Assembly (NCBI GenBank): GCA_003021175.1
Contig: PXQV01000001.1
Location: 244,472 to 281,901 of the forward strand
Source: Halobacteriales archaeon QH_7_66_36
GTDB lineage: Archaea > Halobacteriota > Halobacteria > Halobacteriales > Haloarculaceae
DNA length: 37,430 nucleotides
Reading direction: 5' to 3'
The stretch's first letter is position 1; each line of letters opens with the position of its first letter. The position numbers were made by a program, and so were the translations under genes. The notes below the pieces were generated by a model that made no database searches, was not told the origin of the DNA, and saw nothing but the letters and a program-made list of their open reading frames with translations. Shown here piece by piece: positions 21,910 to 29,424 of this stretch.

Positions 21910-23436
21910 ATGGCAGTCCTCGTTCTCGGCGATCAACTGCATCCCGACCACGGGCCGGTCGCCGACGCCGACCGCGTCGCGATGGTCGAGGCACGTGCCT
22001 TCGCGCGCCGGCACGCCTACCACCCGCACAAACTGACGCTCGTCTTCGCCGCGATGCGACACTTCCGCGACCGACTGCGCGAGGCGGGCGTTACCGTCGA
22101 CTACTACGAGTGTGAGACGTTCGCCGACGGGCTGGACGACCACTTCGAGCAGTATCCGGGCGACGACCTCGTCGTCATGGAGCCGCCGAGCCACGGCGCG
22201 GCCGACCGGCTGACCGGACTGATCGCGGAGCGAGGCGGGAGTCTGGACGTGGTCGAGAACGAACTGTTCCTCGCCTCGCGGGCGCTGTGGGACCGCGAGT
22301 TCGGCGACGAGGAGCCGCCGTATCGCCACGAGGATTTCTACCGCGTGGTGCGCCGCGAGACGGGGTATCTGATGGAGGACGGCGACCCGGTGGGCGGCGA
22401 GTGGAACTACGACGACGAGAATCAGGAGTTCCCCGGTGAGGGGTACGAAACACCGGAGCCACCGCGCTTCGAACCGGACGCGATCACCGAGGAGGTGTGG
22501 GAGTGGGCGACCTCGCTGTCTGGGAGTTACGACACGGAGCCGAAGGGGCCCGAGTGGGCCGACCCGGAGCCGTTCTTCTGGCCCGTGACGCGCGAGGAGG
22601 CACTCGACGCGCTCGACGCGTTCGTCGACTCGCGGTTGGCCGAGTTCGGTCCCTACCAAGACGCCATGCTCGCCGAGGAGTGGTCGCTGAACCACGCCCT
22701 GTTGTCGGGCGCGCTCAACGTCGGACTGCTTCATCCGGCGGAGGTGGCCGAACGGGTCATCGAGGGGGCGAAGGAACAGCCGGACACGCCGCTCAACAGC
22801 GTCGAGGGGTTCGTTAGGCAGGTGATCGGCTGGCGGGAGTTCATGCGTCACGTCTACCGCGAGGGGATGCCCGACCTCGCGGACGCGAACCAACTGGACG
22901 CCGACCACGACCTGCCGGAGCTCTACTGGACCGGCGAGACGGACATGGCCTGTCTCTCGGACGTGGTCGACGGCGTCCGCGAGCGGGGGTACAGCCACCA
23001 CATCGAGCGGCTGATGATCCTCTCGAACTTCGCGCTCGTCTACGGCGCGGAGCCGGCCCAACTGAACGAGTGGTTCCACGCCGGCTACGTCGACGCCTAC
23101 CACTGGGTGACGACGCCGAACGTGGTCGAGATGGGGTCGTTCGGACAGGGCGTGTTCGCGACGAAGCCGTACGCGTCCAGCGCCAACTACGTCAACCGGA
23201 TGAGCGACTACTGCTCGGGGTGTGAGTACTACCACACGAAGGACTCCGGCGAGGGAGCCTGCCCGTTCAACGCGCTCTACTGGGACTTCCTCGACCGCAA
23301 CGAGAAGCAGCTCCGCTCGAACCACCGGATGGGTCTCGTCTACTCACATCTCGACAATAAACAGGACGAGGAACTCGACGCGATCAGAGAGCGCGCGGCC
23401 GAGGTGCGCGAGATGGCAGAGAACGGCGACCTGTAG
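21910..23436 (+). CDS. Photolyase-related protein of the iron-sulfur (FeS-BCP/PhrB) clade
   Basis: This is a soluble 508-residue flavoprotein of the cryptochrome/photolyase superfamily. It starts MAVLVLGDQLHPDHG, characteristic of the deoxyribodipyrimidine photolyase-related branch. Four cysteines sit at 348 (MACLS), 435 and 438 (YCSGCEYYH) and 451 (GACPF). This is the spacing of the [4Fe-4S] ligands in bacterial (6-4) photolyase PhrB, from memory. The antenna domain (1-130) and FAD-binding helical domain (about 270-460, with SVEGFVRQVIGWREFMRH) are complete. Likely activity: light-driven repair of (6-4) photoproducts, useful in sunlit brine. The start ATG is clear, 139 bp from the divergent halocyanin gene. 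Confidence 0.92.
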   Translation: MAVLVLGDQLHPDHGPVADADRVAMVEARAFARRHAYHPHKLTLVFAAMRHFRDRLREAGVTVDYYECETFADGLDDHFEQYPGDDLVVMEPPSHGAADRLTGLIAERGGSLDVVENELFLASRALWDREFGDEEPPYRHEDFYRVVRRETGYLMEDGDPVGGEWNYDDENQEFPGEGYETPEPPRFEPDAITEEVWEWATSLSGSYDTEPKGPEWADPEPFFWPVTREEALDALDAFVDSRLAEFGPYQDAMLAEEWSLNHALLSGALNVGLLHPAEVAERVIEGAKEQPDTPLNSVEGFVRQVIGWREFMRHVYREGMPDLADANQLDADHDLPELYWTGETDMACLSDVVDGVRERGYSHHIERLMILSNFALVYGAEPAQLNEWFHAGYVDAYHWVTTPNVVEMGSFGQGVFATKPYASSANYVNRMSDYCSGCEYYHTKDSGEGACPFNALYWDFLDRNEKQLRSNHRMGLVYSHLDNKQDEELDAIRERAAEVREMAENGDL

Positions 23437-23442
23437 CCACCG

Positions 23443-24429
23443 TCAGTGCGCGTGGTCGTGTTCGTGCTCCGAGTGGCCGTGCGGGTCACCCTCAACGAAC
23501 TCGTGGGCCGTTCGGTCGCCGGCCGCGAACTCGTCGATGCGGTCGACGACGGCCGACCGGTCGAGGAACCCTTCGCCGAGCACGAACCGTTCGAGCGCCG
23601 AGAGCCACTGTTCGTAGTAGGGGCGCGACTCGTCGCGGTCGATCTCGTCCACGAGCCGTCGCTGGAACGTCTCCCATGGGCGGTCCTCGGTCAGCGCGAC
23701 CGCGAGCGCGAACGAGCGCGCCTGCCACGGCGCCTCGAAGGTCGGTCGGTCCGCGTCGAGCGCGTCGATGCCGTCGACCGTCGCCGCGCCGCCGTCGGAG
23801 GCCGCGGAGCCGTCGCCCAGCCGGTCGACGCCGATCATAGCGTTTCGAGTGACGTGCTCGACCAGTTCTGCCTCGTCGAGTCCCTCCGTTCCCAGTGGGC
23901 GTTGCGGGAGCACCATGTACCGGAGTTCGGAGGTGGAGTCCCACACTTCGATGTCGACGCCGTCGTCGAGGTCTAAGCCGAAGTCGTCCCGGAGCAGGCC
24001 GCGCGGATCCTTCACGGCCCGGGACCGATACTCCGGCGTCTTATACCACGTTGGCGGGAGACCGAGCACGGCCCACGGGTAACACGAGCAGAGCGTGCAG
24101 ACGACGAGGTTGTGGGTCGTCTCGTCGTTTTCCGCTACCTGTATCTCCATCGTCTCCGTGTCCACGTCGATGTCGAGTTCCTCGATGGCGGCGGTGCCGT
24201 CGTCCAAGAGGCGTTCGCGGAACGCGTCGTCGGTCCACGCGCGAGCGACGACGCGTGCCCCGTTCAGCGGGCCGATCTCGTCCTCGTACGTCGCGACGAT
24301 CTGGTCGATGGTGTCCGTCGAGAGCATCCCCTCGTCTATCAACAGCGACTGGAGCGCTCGCGCTCGCGACTCCGGGTCGTACTCGCGGCGGAGCGCGTCC
24401 GCGTCGAACGCGTCTGGGTCGTCGGTCAT
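23443..24429 (-). CDS. Cobalt-type nitrile hydratase alpha subunit fused to its activator domain, with His-rich tail
   Basis: Nitrile hydratase converts nitriles to amides. Residues 1-205 are the alpha subunit; the metal site is CTLCSC (111-116, followed by YPWAVLGLPPTWYK), the Thr form typical of cobalt enzymes. After a Gly/Ala linker (about 205-228) residues 229-305 match the small activator (P14K/NhlE-type): FEAPWQARSFALAVAL...FQRRLVDEI...YYEQWLSALERFVLGEGF. The protein ends HGHSEHEHDHAH, a likely metal-binding tail. In bacteria the activator is a separate protein that loads cobalt by subunit swapping, so here alpha and chaperone are one chain. The start ATG at 24429 is preferred over an upstream GTG. 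The beta gene lies upstream but is damaged and 547 bp away. Confidence 0.9.
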   Translation of the reverse strand: MTDDPDAFDADALRREYDPESRARALQSLLIDEGMLSTDTIDQIVATYEDEIGPLNGARVVARAWTDDAFRERLLDDGTAAIEELDIDVDTETMEIQVAENDETTHNLVVCTLCSCYPWAVLGLPPTWYKTPEYRSRAVKDPRGLLRDDFGLDLDDGVDIEVWDSTSELRYMVLPQRPLGTEGLDEAELVEHVTRNAMIGVDRLGDGSAASDGGAATVDGIDALDADRPTFEAPWQARSFALAVALTEDRPWETFQRRLVDEIDRDESRPYYEQWLSALERFVLGEGFLDRSAVVDRIDEFAAGDRTAHEFVEGDPHGHSEHEHDHAH

Positions 24430-24529
24430 GTTCCGACCCTTCACATCCGAGCGCTTCAATCTTCGGACGGCCGAGACGATCGTGTGCAAATAAGAGTGAC
24501 TCCGGAGACTAGCCGGCTAATGAGGTGTA

Positions 24530-24691
24530 GAAAGCCCCCGGTCGCTCGACTCGCGCGCCTCGCTGCGGTCCTCCCGCTCGCGTTGCTCGCGGTGCGGTCC
24601 TTGCGTCGGCGTGCGTCGTCGCCCGGCCCCTTTCAGTCCCACCCACCGCGGTTTCTCGGCCGAGCGACGGCCCGCCTATCTGAACACCGTC
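24530..24691 (-). repeat. Dispersed intergenic repeat, copy B1
   Basis: Read on the minus strand it has a GGTGTTCAGATAGGC box (reverse of 24675-24689), then GGTGGGACTGAAAGGGGC (24627-24644), a variable middle with two GGACCGCA motifs and the word GAGTCGAGCGA, and GGGGGCTTTC at 24530-24539. It faces copy B2 head to head. The whole 24430-24976 interval between the two nitrile hydratase genes holds these repeats and no supportable gene. Confidence 0.65.
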
Positions 24692-24700
24692 ACAGAGGAG

Positions 24701-24862
24701 GTAGTGTTTAATTAAGCGATTGCCGGCCAAAGCACCGCTCGGGGCGGGACTGGAAGGGGCTGTGCGCTCGACGAAGACGGGTGATGTAAGGACCGCAGGA
24801 GGGAGCGGAGCGACCGACGAGGACCGCAGCGAGCCCATCGAGTCGAGCGTGCAGGGGCTTCC
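24701..24862 (+). repeat. Dispersed intergenic repeat, copy B2
   Basis: On the plus strand gtagtgtttaattaag replaces the TTCAGATA box. It is followed by GGCGGGACTGGAAGGGGC (24743-24760), the shared middle words AAGGACCGCA, GAGGACCGCAGCGAG and GAGTCGAGCG, and GGGGCTTCC at 24854-24862. It is clearly homologous to copy B1 over its full length but in the opposite orientation. Confidence 0.65.
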
Positions 24863-24976
24863 AAAATCTTCGCTGCTCCGGTCACCACAACTCCACGGCT
24901 TCACTAAACAGCACCGTAGAGGAAGAAAAGCAGTCGACGCACCGAGACCGGCGACCCGAACGAAGCGATGGCGCGC

Positions 24977-25597
24977 TACTCGTCTGCGTGCCGCAGATAC
25001 GGCTCCCAGAGTTCGACCGAAATCGAGGTGCCGTCGTCGCCGCGGTCGCCCCACAGTTCCGCAGCGGAAAAGCGGATGTTGTAGAGTGGCTCGCTCCGCT
25101 CGTCGCCGTGGGCGGCCGCGTCCGGATACGTGTGACTACCGCGGTAGGCGCGGAGCGTGGTTCCGAACGACGACCCGGTCGCCGGCCTCGAACGCCGGCT
25201 CCGAGGGCGTGCCGCTGGAGTCGTACGCGTCGTTCACGCCCGCGGCGAGCTCGCCGATCAGGTCCGGGTCGGTCCGCTCCGGGACCGTGGCGTCGCCGTC
25301 GGCGAAGGCGCGGGTCCGCTCGCGGACGGCGTCGGGATCGAGGACGCCGCGCTCGACGAACAGCCGCGTGATGGCGGTCACCCACCGGTCGTAGTAGTCT
25401 GACGTGAGATAGTCGGCCGGCGGCATGCGCTCGATGCTGTGGCGGAACGCGTCGATACCGAAGGTGCCAGAGCCGAGACCGGCGACGAACGTCGCGTACG
25501 TCTCCCCCTCCCACGGCTCGTGGAAGGTGTCCTCGTGTTCGGTCGTGTCGACGGGTCCGAAGCCGTCCATCCCGCCCACGTCGTGGATACCGTCCAT
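24977..25597 (-). pseudogene. Nitrile hydratase beta subunit with internal deletion and frame loss
   Basis: The first part starts MDGIHDVGGMDGFGPV, the hallmark beta N-terminus, and continues through GVNDAYDSSGTPSEPAFEAGDRVVVRN. There the frame breaks (about 25160). The C-terminal part resumes one frame over as TLRAYRGSHTYPDAAAHGDERSEPLYNIRFSAAELWGD...VELWEPYLRHADE, stop at 24977. Family members have about 20 residues between VRN and the RG strand, including an HTRxPxYxRG motif; these are missing. The remaining halves are well conserved, so the lesion is recent or an assembly fault. Without it the alpha-activator fusion would lack a partner. It lies 130 bp downstream of the peroxidase-related gene on the same strand. 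Confidence 0.85.
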
Positions 25598-25727
25598 GCG
25601 ACGGCGTTCCGCAGGCCGACAGGAAAAACCTCCGCCGCTCGGACGGTGTATGAGTGCCGCGAGAGGCGGACGCCGATGCGGCCGTCTGGGTCACCGACGA
25701 CCTGCTCGGCACCGACAGGTCGGGGTG

Positions 25728-26300
25728 TCAGCCCTCCTTGCGGCCGAGCGTGTAGAACGCCTCGTTCGGACGCATGTCGGCGACGGTCGCCATCCGGTTC
25801 GAGAGATTGTAGTACGCGACGACGCTGGCGACGTCCCACACCTGTTCGCGCGTGAAGCCGGCCTCGATTAGCGCCTCGACCGCGGCGTCGTCCACCTCGC
25901 CCGGTGACTCGGTGAGCAGTTCCGCGAAGTCCAGCATGGCGCGGTGGCGCGGAGAGAGGTCGGCGCTCCGGTGGTTCGTCGCCAACTGGTCGGCGAGCTG
26001 TGGGTCGTCGGCGTAGATGCGGACGAGCGCGCCGTGGGCGACCACGCAGTAGAGACAGTCGTTGATCCCCGAGACGGTGACGACGAGCATCTCGATTTCG
26101 TGACGCTCCAGCGACGTGTCCTCAACGAGCGCGTCGTGGTACGCGAAGAAGGCACGGAAGTGACTCGGCTTGTACGCGAACGCCGGGAAGACGTTGGGCG
26201 TGAACCCCGCCTCTTCTGTCTCCTCGGCGATGCGCTCGCGGATGTCGTCGGGCAACTCCTCGGTGTCGGGCGCGTCGAACCGTCCCATCGGCTCGGTCAT
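25728..26300 (-). CDS. Peroxidase-related (AhpD-like/carboxymuconolactone decarboxylase family) protein
   Basis: This encodes a 190-residue all-alpha protein. The redox pair is in INDCLYCVVAHG (about residues 67-78), the CxxC plus downstream His of AhpD-like enzymes, which reduce peroxides. The length and C-terminus (NLSNRMATVADMRPNEAFYTLGR) match the 'peroxidase-related enzyme' subfamily. I start at ATG 26300 (MTEPMGRFDAPDTEEL). It precedes the nitrile hydratase beta gene on the same strand; whether it belongs to the same pathway is unknown. A tiny membrane-protein gene lies just upstream. Confidence 0.85.
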   Translation of the reverse strand: MTEPMGRFDAPDTEELPDDIRERIAEETEEAGFTPNVFPAFAYKPSHFRAFFAYHDALVEDTSLERHEIEMLVVTVSGINDCLYCVVAHGALVRIYADDPQLADQLATNHRSADLSPRHRAMLDFAELLTESPGEVDDAAVEALIEAGFTREQVWDVASVVAYYNLSNRMATVADMRPNEAFYTLGRKEG

Positions 26301-26325
26301 GAGGGAACGGTCCACTCGCCGGGGC

Positions 26326-26451
26326 TTAGTCCTGCCGGGCGTCCCGGAGTCGCAGGAGGCCGTACAGGAAGAAGTAGCCGACGACGCCGAGGGCGAACAC
26401 GGTGGCCGGGATGAGAAACGGCCCGAACGTCTGCCACACCGCGTCCAACAT
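26326..26451 (-). CDS. Tiny single-helix membrane protein (41 aa)
   Basis: The minus-strand ATG at 26451 opens a 41-residue protein, MLDAVWQTFGPFLIPATVFAL..., with one long hydrophobic segment (about residues 9-34) and a charged end (RLRDARQD). It has the same strand as the peroxidase-related gene 25 nt downstream, so the two may be co-transcribed. Such very short haloarchaeal membrane proteins are common and mostly uncharacterised. Confidence 0.65.
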   Translation of the reverse strand: MLDAVWQTFGPFLIPATVFALGVVGYFFLYGLLRLRDARQD

Positions 26452-26517
26452 ACCCCCTCTTGCGTAGCCGGGGACAAAAGACCGTAGGTTCATAGGGCGG
26501 GGCGCCGCAGCGAAGCC

Positions 26518-27009
26518 GTGTACGCGCTCGGTCACTACGGCGTCGCCCTGTTCGTGTACGCGCCGGTCGGCTTCCTGCTCGCGGGGACGGACCCGACGCT
26601 CGCGCTGGTCGGCGGCGCGGGCGTGCTCGCCCTCTCGACGGTGCCGGATTACGACCTCCGGATTCCGTTTCTCACACACCGAGGGATCACCCACACACTC
26701 CTGTTCACTGTCGTCGTCGCGGCGCTCGCCGGAGCCGTCGGCTGGCAGTTGGGGACGGGCACATACACGCCGCTCGGCGGGCCAGTCGAAAGCGCCGGCT
26801 TCGCGGCCGGCATCGCGGCGCTCGGCCTCGGGTCACACATCCTCGGGGACGTGCTCACGCCCGCCGGCGTCGCCGTGTTCTGGCCGCTGTCGAGCCACGA
26901 GTACACGGTCGGCCTGACGCGGGCGGACAACAGGATCGCGAACTGGGGGCTGTTCGGCGTCGGGGTGTTCGCTGCGACGGCGGCCGTGTGGCTCGCCGTC
27001 CAGCTGTAA
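26518..27009 (+). CDS. Membrane-bound metal-dependent hydrolase, DUF457/YdjM family
   Basis: This encodes a 163-residue integral membrane protein starting at GTG (MYALGHYGVALFVYAP). The family signature is present: an N-terminal His, VPDYDLRIPFLTHRGITHTLLF (Asp/His cluster about 43-64), and a second set GLGSHILGDVLTPAGVAVFWPL (about 103-124). About five hydrophobic helices are visible. DUF457 (YdjM/YfhO-type) proteins are predicted membrane hydrolases; in bacteria some are DNA-damage inducible. It converges with the MTH865 gene, 2 nt apart. Confidence 0.88.
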   Translation: MYALGHYGVALFVYAPVGFLLAGTDPTLALVGGAGVLALSTVPDYDLRIPFLTHRGITHTLLFTVVVAALAGAVGWQLGTGTYTPLGGPVESAGFAAGIAALGLGSHILGDVLTPAGVAVFWPLSSHEYTVGLTRADNRIANWGLFGVGVFAATAAVWLAVQL

Positions 27010-27011
27010 CG

Positions 27012-27263
27012 TCAGATGTGGTCCTGCGCTTCCAGCTGGTCGAGGATGTCGTCGACGAACTCGTCGGCGCTCTCGTAGGGGAACTCACCGCCGCCGAGTT
27101 TCGTGTTCAGTTCCATCGCCGTCATCGAGAAGTCGTCCGATTCGAACCGGGTGCCCGGTCCGTTCGGGAGCGCCGGAACGAGGTCCATCGGACTGTCGAT
27201 CGGGTAGTCCGCGTCTTTGAACGCATCTATCATCTGCTCGCGGAGGTCGGCTTTGTCTGCCAT
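27012..27263 (-). CDS. MTH865-like family protein
   Basis: This encodes an 83-residue helical protein: MADKADLREQMIDAFKDADYPIDSPMDLVPALPNGPGTRFESDDFSMTAMEL...GGEFPYESADEFVDDIL. The order LREQ, (A)DYPI, LPNGPGT, TAxEL and (E)FPYESADE is that of the archaeal MTH865 family (EF-hand-like fold, function unknown). It has its own TATA box and appears leaderless. Confidence 0.88.
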   Translation of the reverse strand: MADKADLREQMIDAFKDADYPIDSPMDLVPALPNGPGTRFESDDFSMTAMELNTKLGGGEFPYESADEFVDDILDQLEAQDHI

Positions 27264-27286
27264 ATGCCCACCGTGGAAGACGACGG

Positions 27287-27295
27287 TTAAATAAG
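27287..27295 (-). promoter_or_regulatory. TATA box of the MTH865-family gene
   Basis: The minus-strand cttatttaa is centred 28 nt before the ATG at 27263, consistent with a leaderless transcript. Confidence 0.6.
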
Positions 27296-27443
27296 ATTCG
27301 AGAACCCGAGTTCGACAACTAAGACGGGGTTTATTCAGTACACGCGACCTCAGTTTCGGGTTTCGGAGGCTTCGATCCTCGACCGTTAGCGTGGCGTCTC
27401 GGTGCCCACTCGTCGAGTGAGCGCCGGCTGAGCAGCCACGGTC

Positions 27444-27600
27444 GGGTGGGAAATCGAAAGGGACCGACTGCTCGCGGAGCGAGCCGACGGTAGCACGGCC
27501 GGAGGCCGCGAGGCGACTCCGTCGCCTCGGCCCGCTCGCGCGGTGCAGCCGCGCGAGGCGCGCACCGAGGCGCAGCCCGCGAGCGGGAGGGGGCTTTTGA
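27444..27600 (+). repeat. Dispersed intergenic repeat, copy C
   Basis: On the plus strand GGGTGGGAAATCGAAAGGGAC (27444-27464) corresponds to the GGTGGGACTGAAAGGGGC core with a small insertion. The copy ends AGGGGGCTTTT (27589-27599). The middle is rich in palindromic GC words (CTCGCGGAGCGAG; CGCGAGGCGACTCCGTCGCCTCG). The 27296-27686 gap contains only this repeat and its flanks. Confidence 0.5.
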
Positions 27601-27686
27601 GACTCTCCTCAGTATAGCAAGTACCCACCTCCCTTGATTAAACATCACCGTCGCAGGTCCGCACCCCTCTTCCGGAGGAACACACG

Positions 27687-27693
27687 TTTTATT
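27687..27693 (+). promoter_or_regulatory. TATA box of tyrS
   Basis: The sequence ttttatt is centred 27 nt before the tyrS ATG, typical of leaderless haloarchaeal promoters. Confidence 0.6.
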
Positions 27694-27716
27694 CACACGA
27701 CCCCGGAACGACCGGT

Positions 27717-28754
27717 ATGGACGCCGCCGAGCGCGCGACACTGGTGACGCGGTTCACGGAGGAGGCCGTGACCGAAGCGGAGATAGCGTCGATACTCGCG
27801 GAGCGTGACGACCCGCACGCGTACATCGGCTACGCGCCGACCGGCGAGATGCACATCGGTCACTTCACCACGATGCGGAAGCTCGCAGACTTCATCGCGG
27901 CCGGCGTGGACGTGACCGTTCTCGTCGCCGACCTCCACGCGCATCTCGACGACGAGAAGTCGCCCTTCGAGCTGTTGGACGCCCGCTCGACCTACTACGA
28001 GGAGGCCATCCGCGGGATGATCGAGGCGGCCGGCGCGGACCCGACTGCCGTCGAGTTCGTTCGCGGCACCGACTACCAGCTCGACGAGCCGTACACCCTC
28101 GATCTGTACCGGCTCATCGCGGACACGACCATCTCGCGGGCCCAGCGCGCGGGCAGCGAGGTCGTTCGCCAGTCCGAGAACCCGAAGCTCGGCGGCCTCG
28201 TCTACACGCTGATGCAGTGTCTCGACGTGGCCGCGCTCGGGGCCGACATCGCCTACGGCGGCATCGACCAGCGGGGCATCTACATGCTCGCCCGCGAGGT
28301 GCTTCCCGGCGAGGGGTACGACAAGCCTGCCTGCGTGTTCGCGCCGCTGCTGTCGGGGCTCTCCGGCGGGAAGATGTCCGCCTCCGACGCCGGGTCGAAG
28401 GTGAACCTCACCGACTCGCCCGACGCGGTCGAGGAGAAGATTCAGGGTGCCTACTGTCCGCAGGGGGAGACGGAGGACAACGGCGTCCTCGAGTATCTCG
28501 AATACCTCGTCTTCCCGGTGTTCGAGGAGCGCGGCGAGTCGCTGGTCGTCGAGCGACCGGAAGAGTACGGCGGCGATTCGGTGTACGACGACTACGAGAC
28601 GCTGGAGGCCGACTACGTCTCCGGCGAACTCCACCCCGCCGACCTCAAGCCCGGCGCGGCCGCGGCCATCAGTGAGGTCATCGCGCCCGTGCGCGACCGC
28701 CTCCGCGACAACCCCGACCTGTTGGCGGAGGCGTATCCCGAGACCCACGGCTGA
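27717..28754 (+). CDS. tyrS: Tyrosine--tRNA ligase (archaeal type)
   Basis: This is a cytosolic class I aminoacyl-tRNA synthetase that charges tRNA-Tyr. Its 345 residues carry the HIGH motif in GYAPTGEMHIGHF (about 40-52) and the KMSKS equivalent GGKMSASDAGSKVNL (about 218-232). Tyr-binding elements YTLMQCLDVAALGADIAYGGIDQRG are intact, and the short C-terminal region is of the archaeal/eukaryal type without an S4 domain. Length and start agree with archaeal TyrRS. It is monocistronic with its own promoter. Confidence 0.95.
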   Translation: MDAAERATLVTRFTEEAVTEAEIASILAERDDPHAYIGYAPTGEMHIGHFTTMRKLADFIAAGVDVTVLVADLHAHLDDEKSPFELLDARSTYYEEAIRGMIEAAGADPTAVEFVRGTDYQLDEPYTLDLYRLIADTTISRAQRAGSEVVRQSENPKLGGLVYTLMQCLDVAALGADIAYGGIDQRGIYMLAREVLPGEGYDKPACVFAPLLSGLSGGKMSASDAGSKVNLTDSPDAVEEKIQGAYCPQGETEDNGVLEYLEYLVFPVFEERGESLVVERPEEYGGDSVYDDYETLEADYVSGELHPADLKPGAAAAISEVIAPVRDRLRDNPDLLAEAYPETHG

Positions 28755-28856
28755 CCGCGCTCGGGGACGCGGATGTTACCTGATTGGTTCGGGAAAAGTC
28801 GGTAACCGCCGGGTCCGCGAGCGCATTTGTACCCGCATCCCGTAGGCGGTAACGTA

Positions 28857-28904
28857 ATGAAATCCGATAACCGAAGCGCAGTCAGTATCGCGGTGATAGC
28901 ATGA
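28857..28904 (+). CDS. Putative 15-codon leader ORF overlapping the DoxX start
   Basis: An ATG at 28857 opens MKSDNRSAVSIAVIA and stops with a TGA that overlaps the DoxX ATG (ATGA). The exact stop/start overlap suggests translational coupling. The sequence resembles the N-terminus of haloarchaeal proteins that begin with a charged stretch followed by AVS-x-AV before a hydrophobic helix, so it may be a truncated remnant. It may also be a chance frame. Confidence 0.35.
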   Translation: MKSDNRSAVSIAVIA

Positions 28905-29341
28905 TCCCGCTTCAGACCGGCCTCTTCGCCTCCGCCGGTGCCGGCGAGCTGTTCCTGCTCGCTCGGCTCCTGTTCGGCGGCGTCCTGGCGTTCATGGGCG
29001 TGAATCACTTCCTGAACGTCGACGAGATGACCGGCTACGCGGAGTTCAAGGGCGTCCCTGCACCCCGCTTCGGCGTCGTCGCCTCGGGCGTCCTGCTTGT
29101 GGCTGGTGGTCTCGGTCTCGTCGTCGGTGCGTTCCCCGTGCTCTCGGCGGGCGCGCTCGCGGCGTTCCTGCTCGTCTCGGGAGTCATCTTCCACGACTTC
29201 TGGGCGGTCGACGACCCGGAGGAACAGCAGGCCGAGATGACGAACTTCCTGAAGAACGCGTTCGGTGCCGGCGCGGCGCTCGCGTTCCTGGCCCTCGGCG
29301 GCACAGCGTGGTCGTACGCGCTGGGCGTCGGCCTGTTCTGA
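28901..29341 (+). CDS. DoxX family membrane protein
   Basis: This encodes a 146-residue protein with four hydrophobic helices (about 13-35, 54-74, 77-96, 118-142). The DoxX pattern is present: LLARLLFGGVLAFMGVNHFLNVDEM, then YAEFKGVPAPRFGVVASGVLLVAGGLGLVVG, and FHDFWAVDDPEEQQAEMTNFLKN before the last helix. DoxX-like proteins are linked to quinone or thiosulfate redox chemistry, but most are uncharacterised. The start ATG is clear; a 15-codon frame ends over it. Confidence 0.88.
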   Translation: MIPLQTGLFASAGAGELFLLARLLFGGVLAFMGVNHFLNVDEMTGYAEFKGVPAPRFGVVASGVLLVAGGLGLVVGAFPVLSAGALAAFLLVSGVIFHDFWAVDDPEEQQAEMTNFLKNAFGAGAALAFLALGGTAWSYALGVGLF

Positions 29342-29424
29342 ACGGCTCCGTACTTTTCTCCGACCGGTGACGCGTCTCCGTCGCACGTACGAACGCACTT
29401 GTCCCCCCACGACAAGAGCGAGGT

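Noticed and set aside
21901-23325. 474-codon minus-strand frame opposite the photolyase-related gene
   Set aside because: The plus strand carries FeS cysteines and family motifs; the minus product is Val/Arg/Leu-rich without motifs.
24720-25394. Plus-strand frame across repeat copy B2 and antisense to nitrile hydratase beta
   Set aside because: It begins in the repeat and continues as the shadow of beta; no protein features.
27331-27741. Minus-strand frame of 136 codons upstream of tyrS
   Set aside because: It runs through the dispersed repeat and gives the Arg/Ala/Ser-rich product that such repeats commonly produce.
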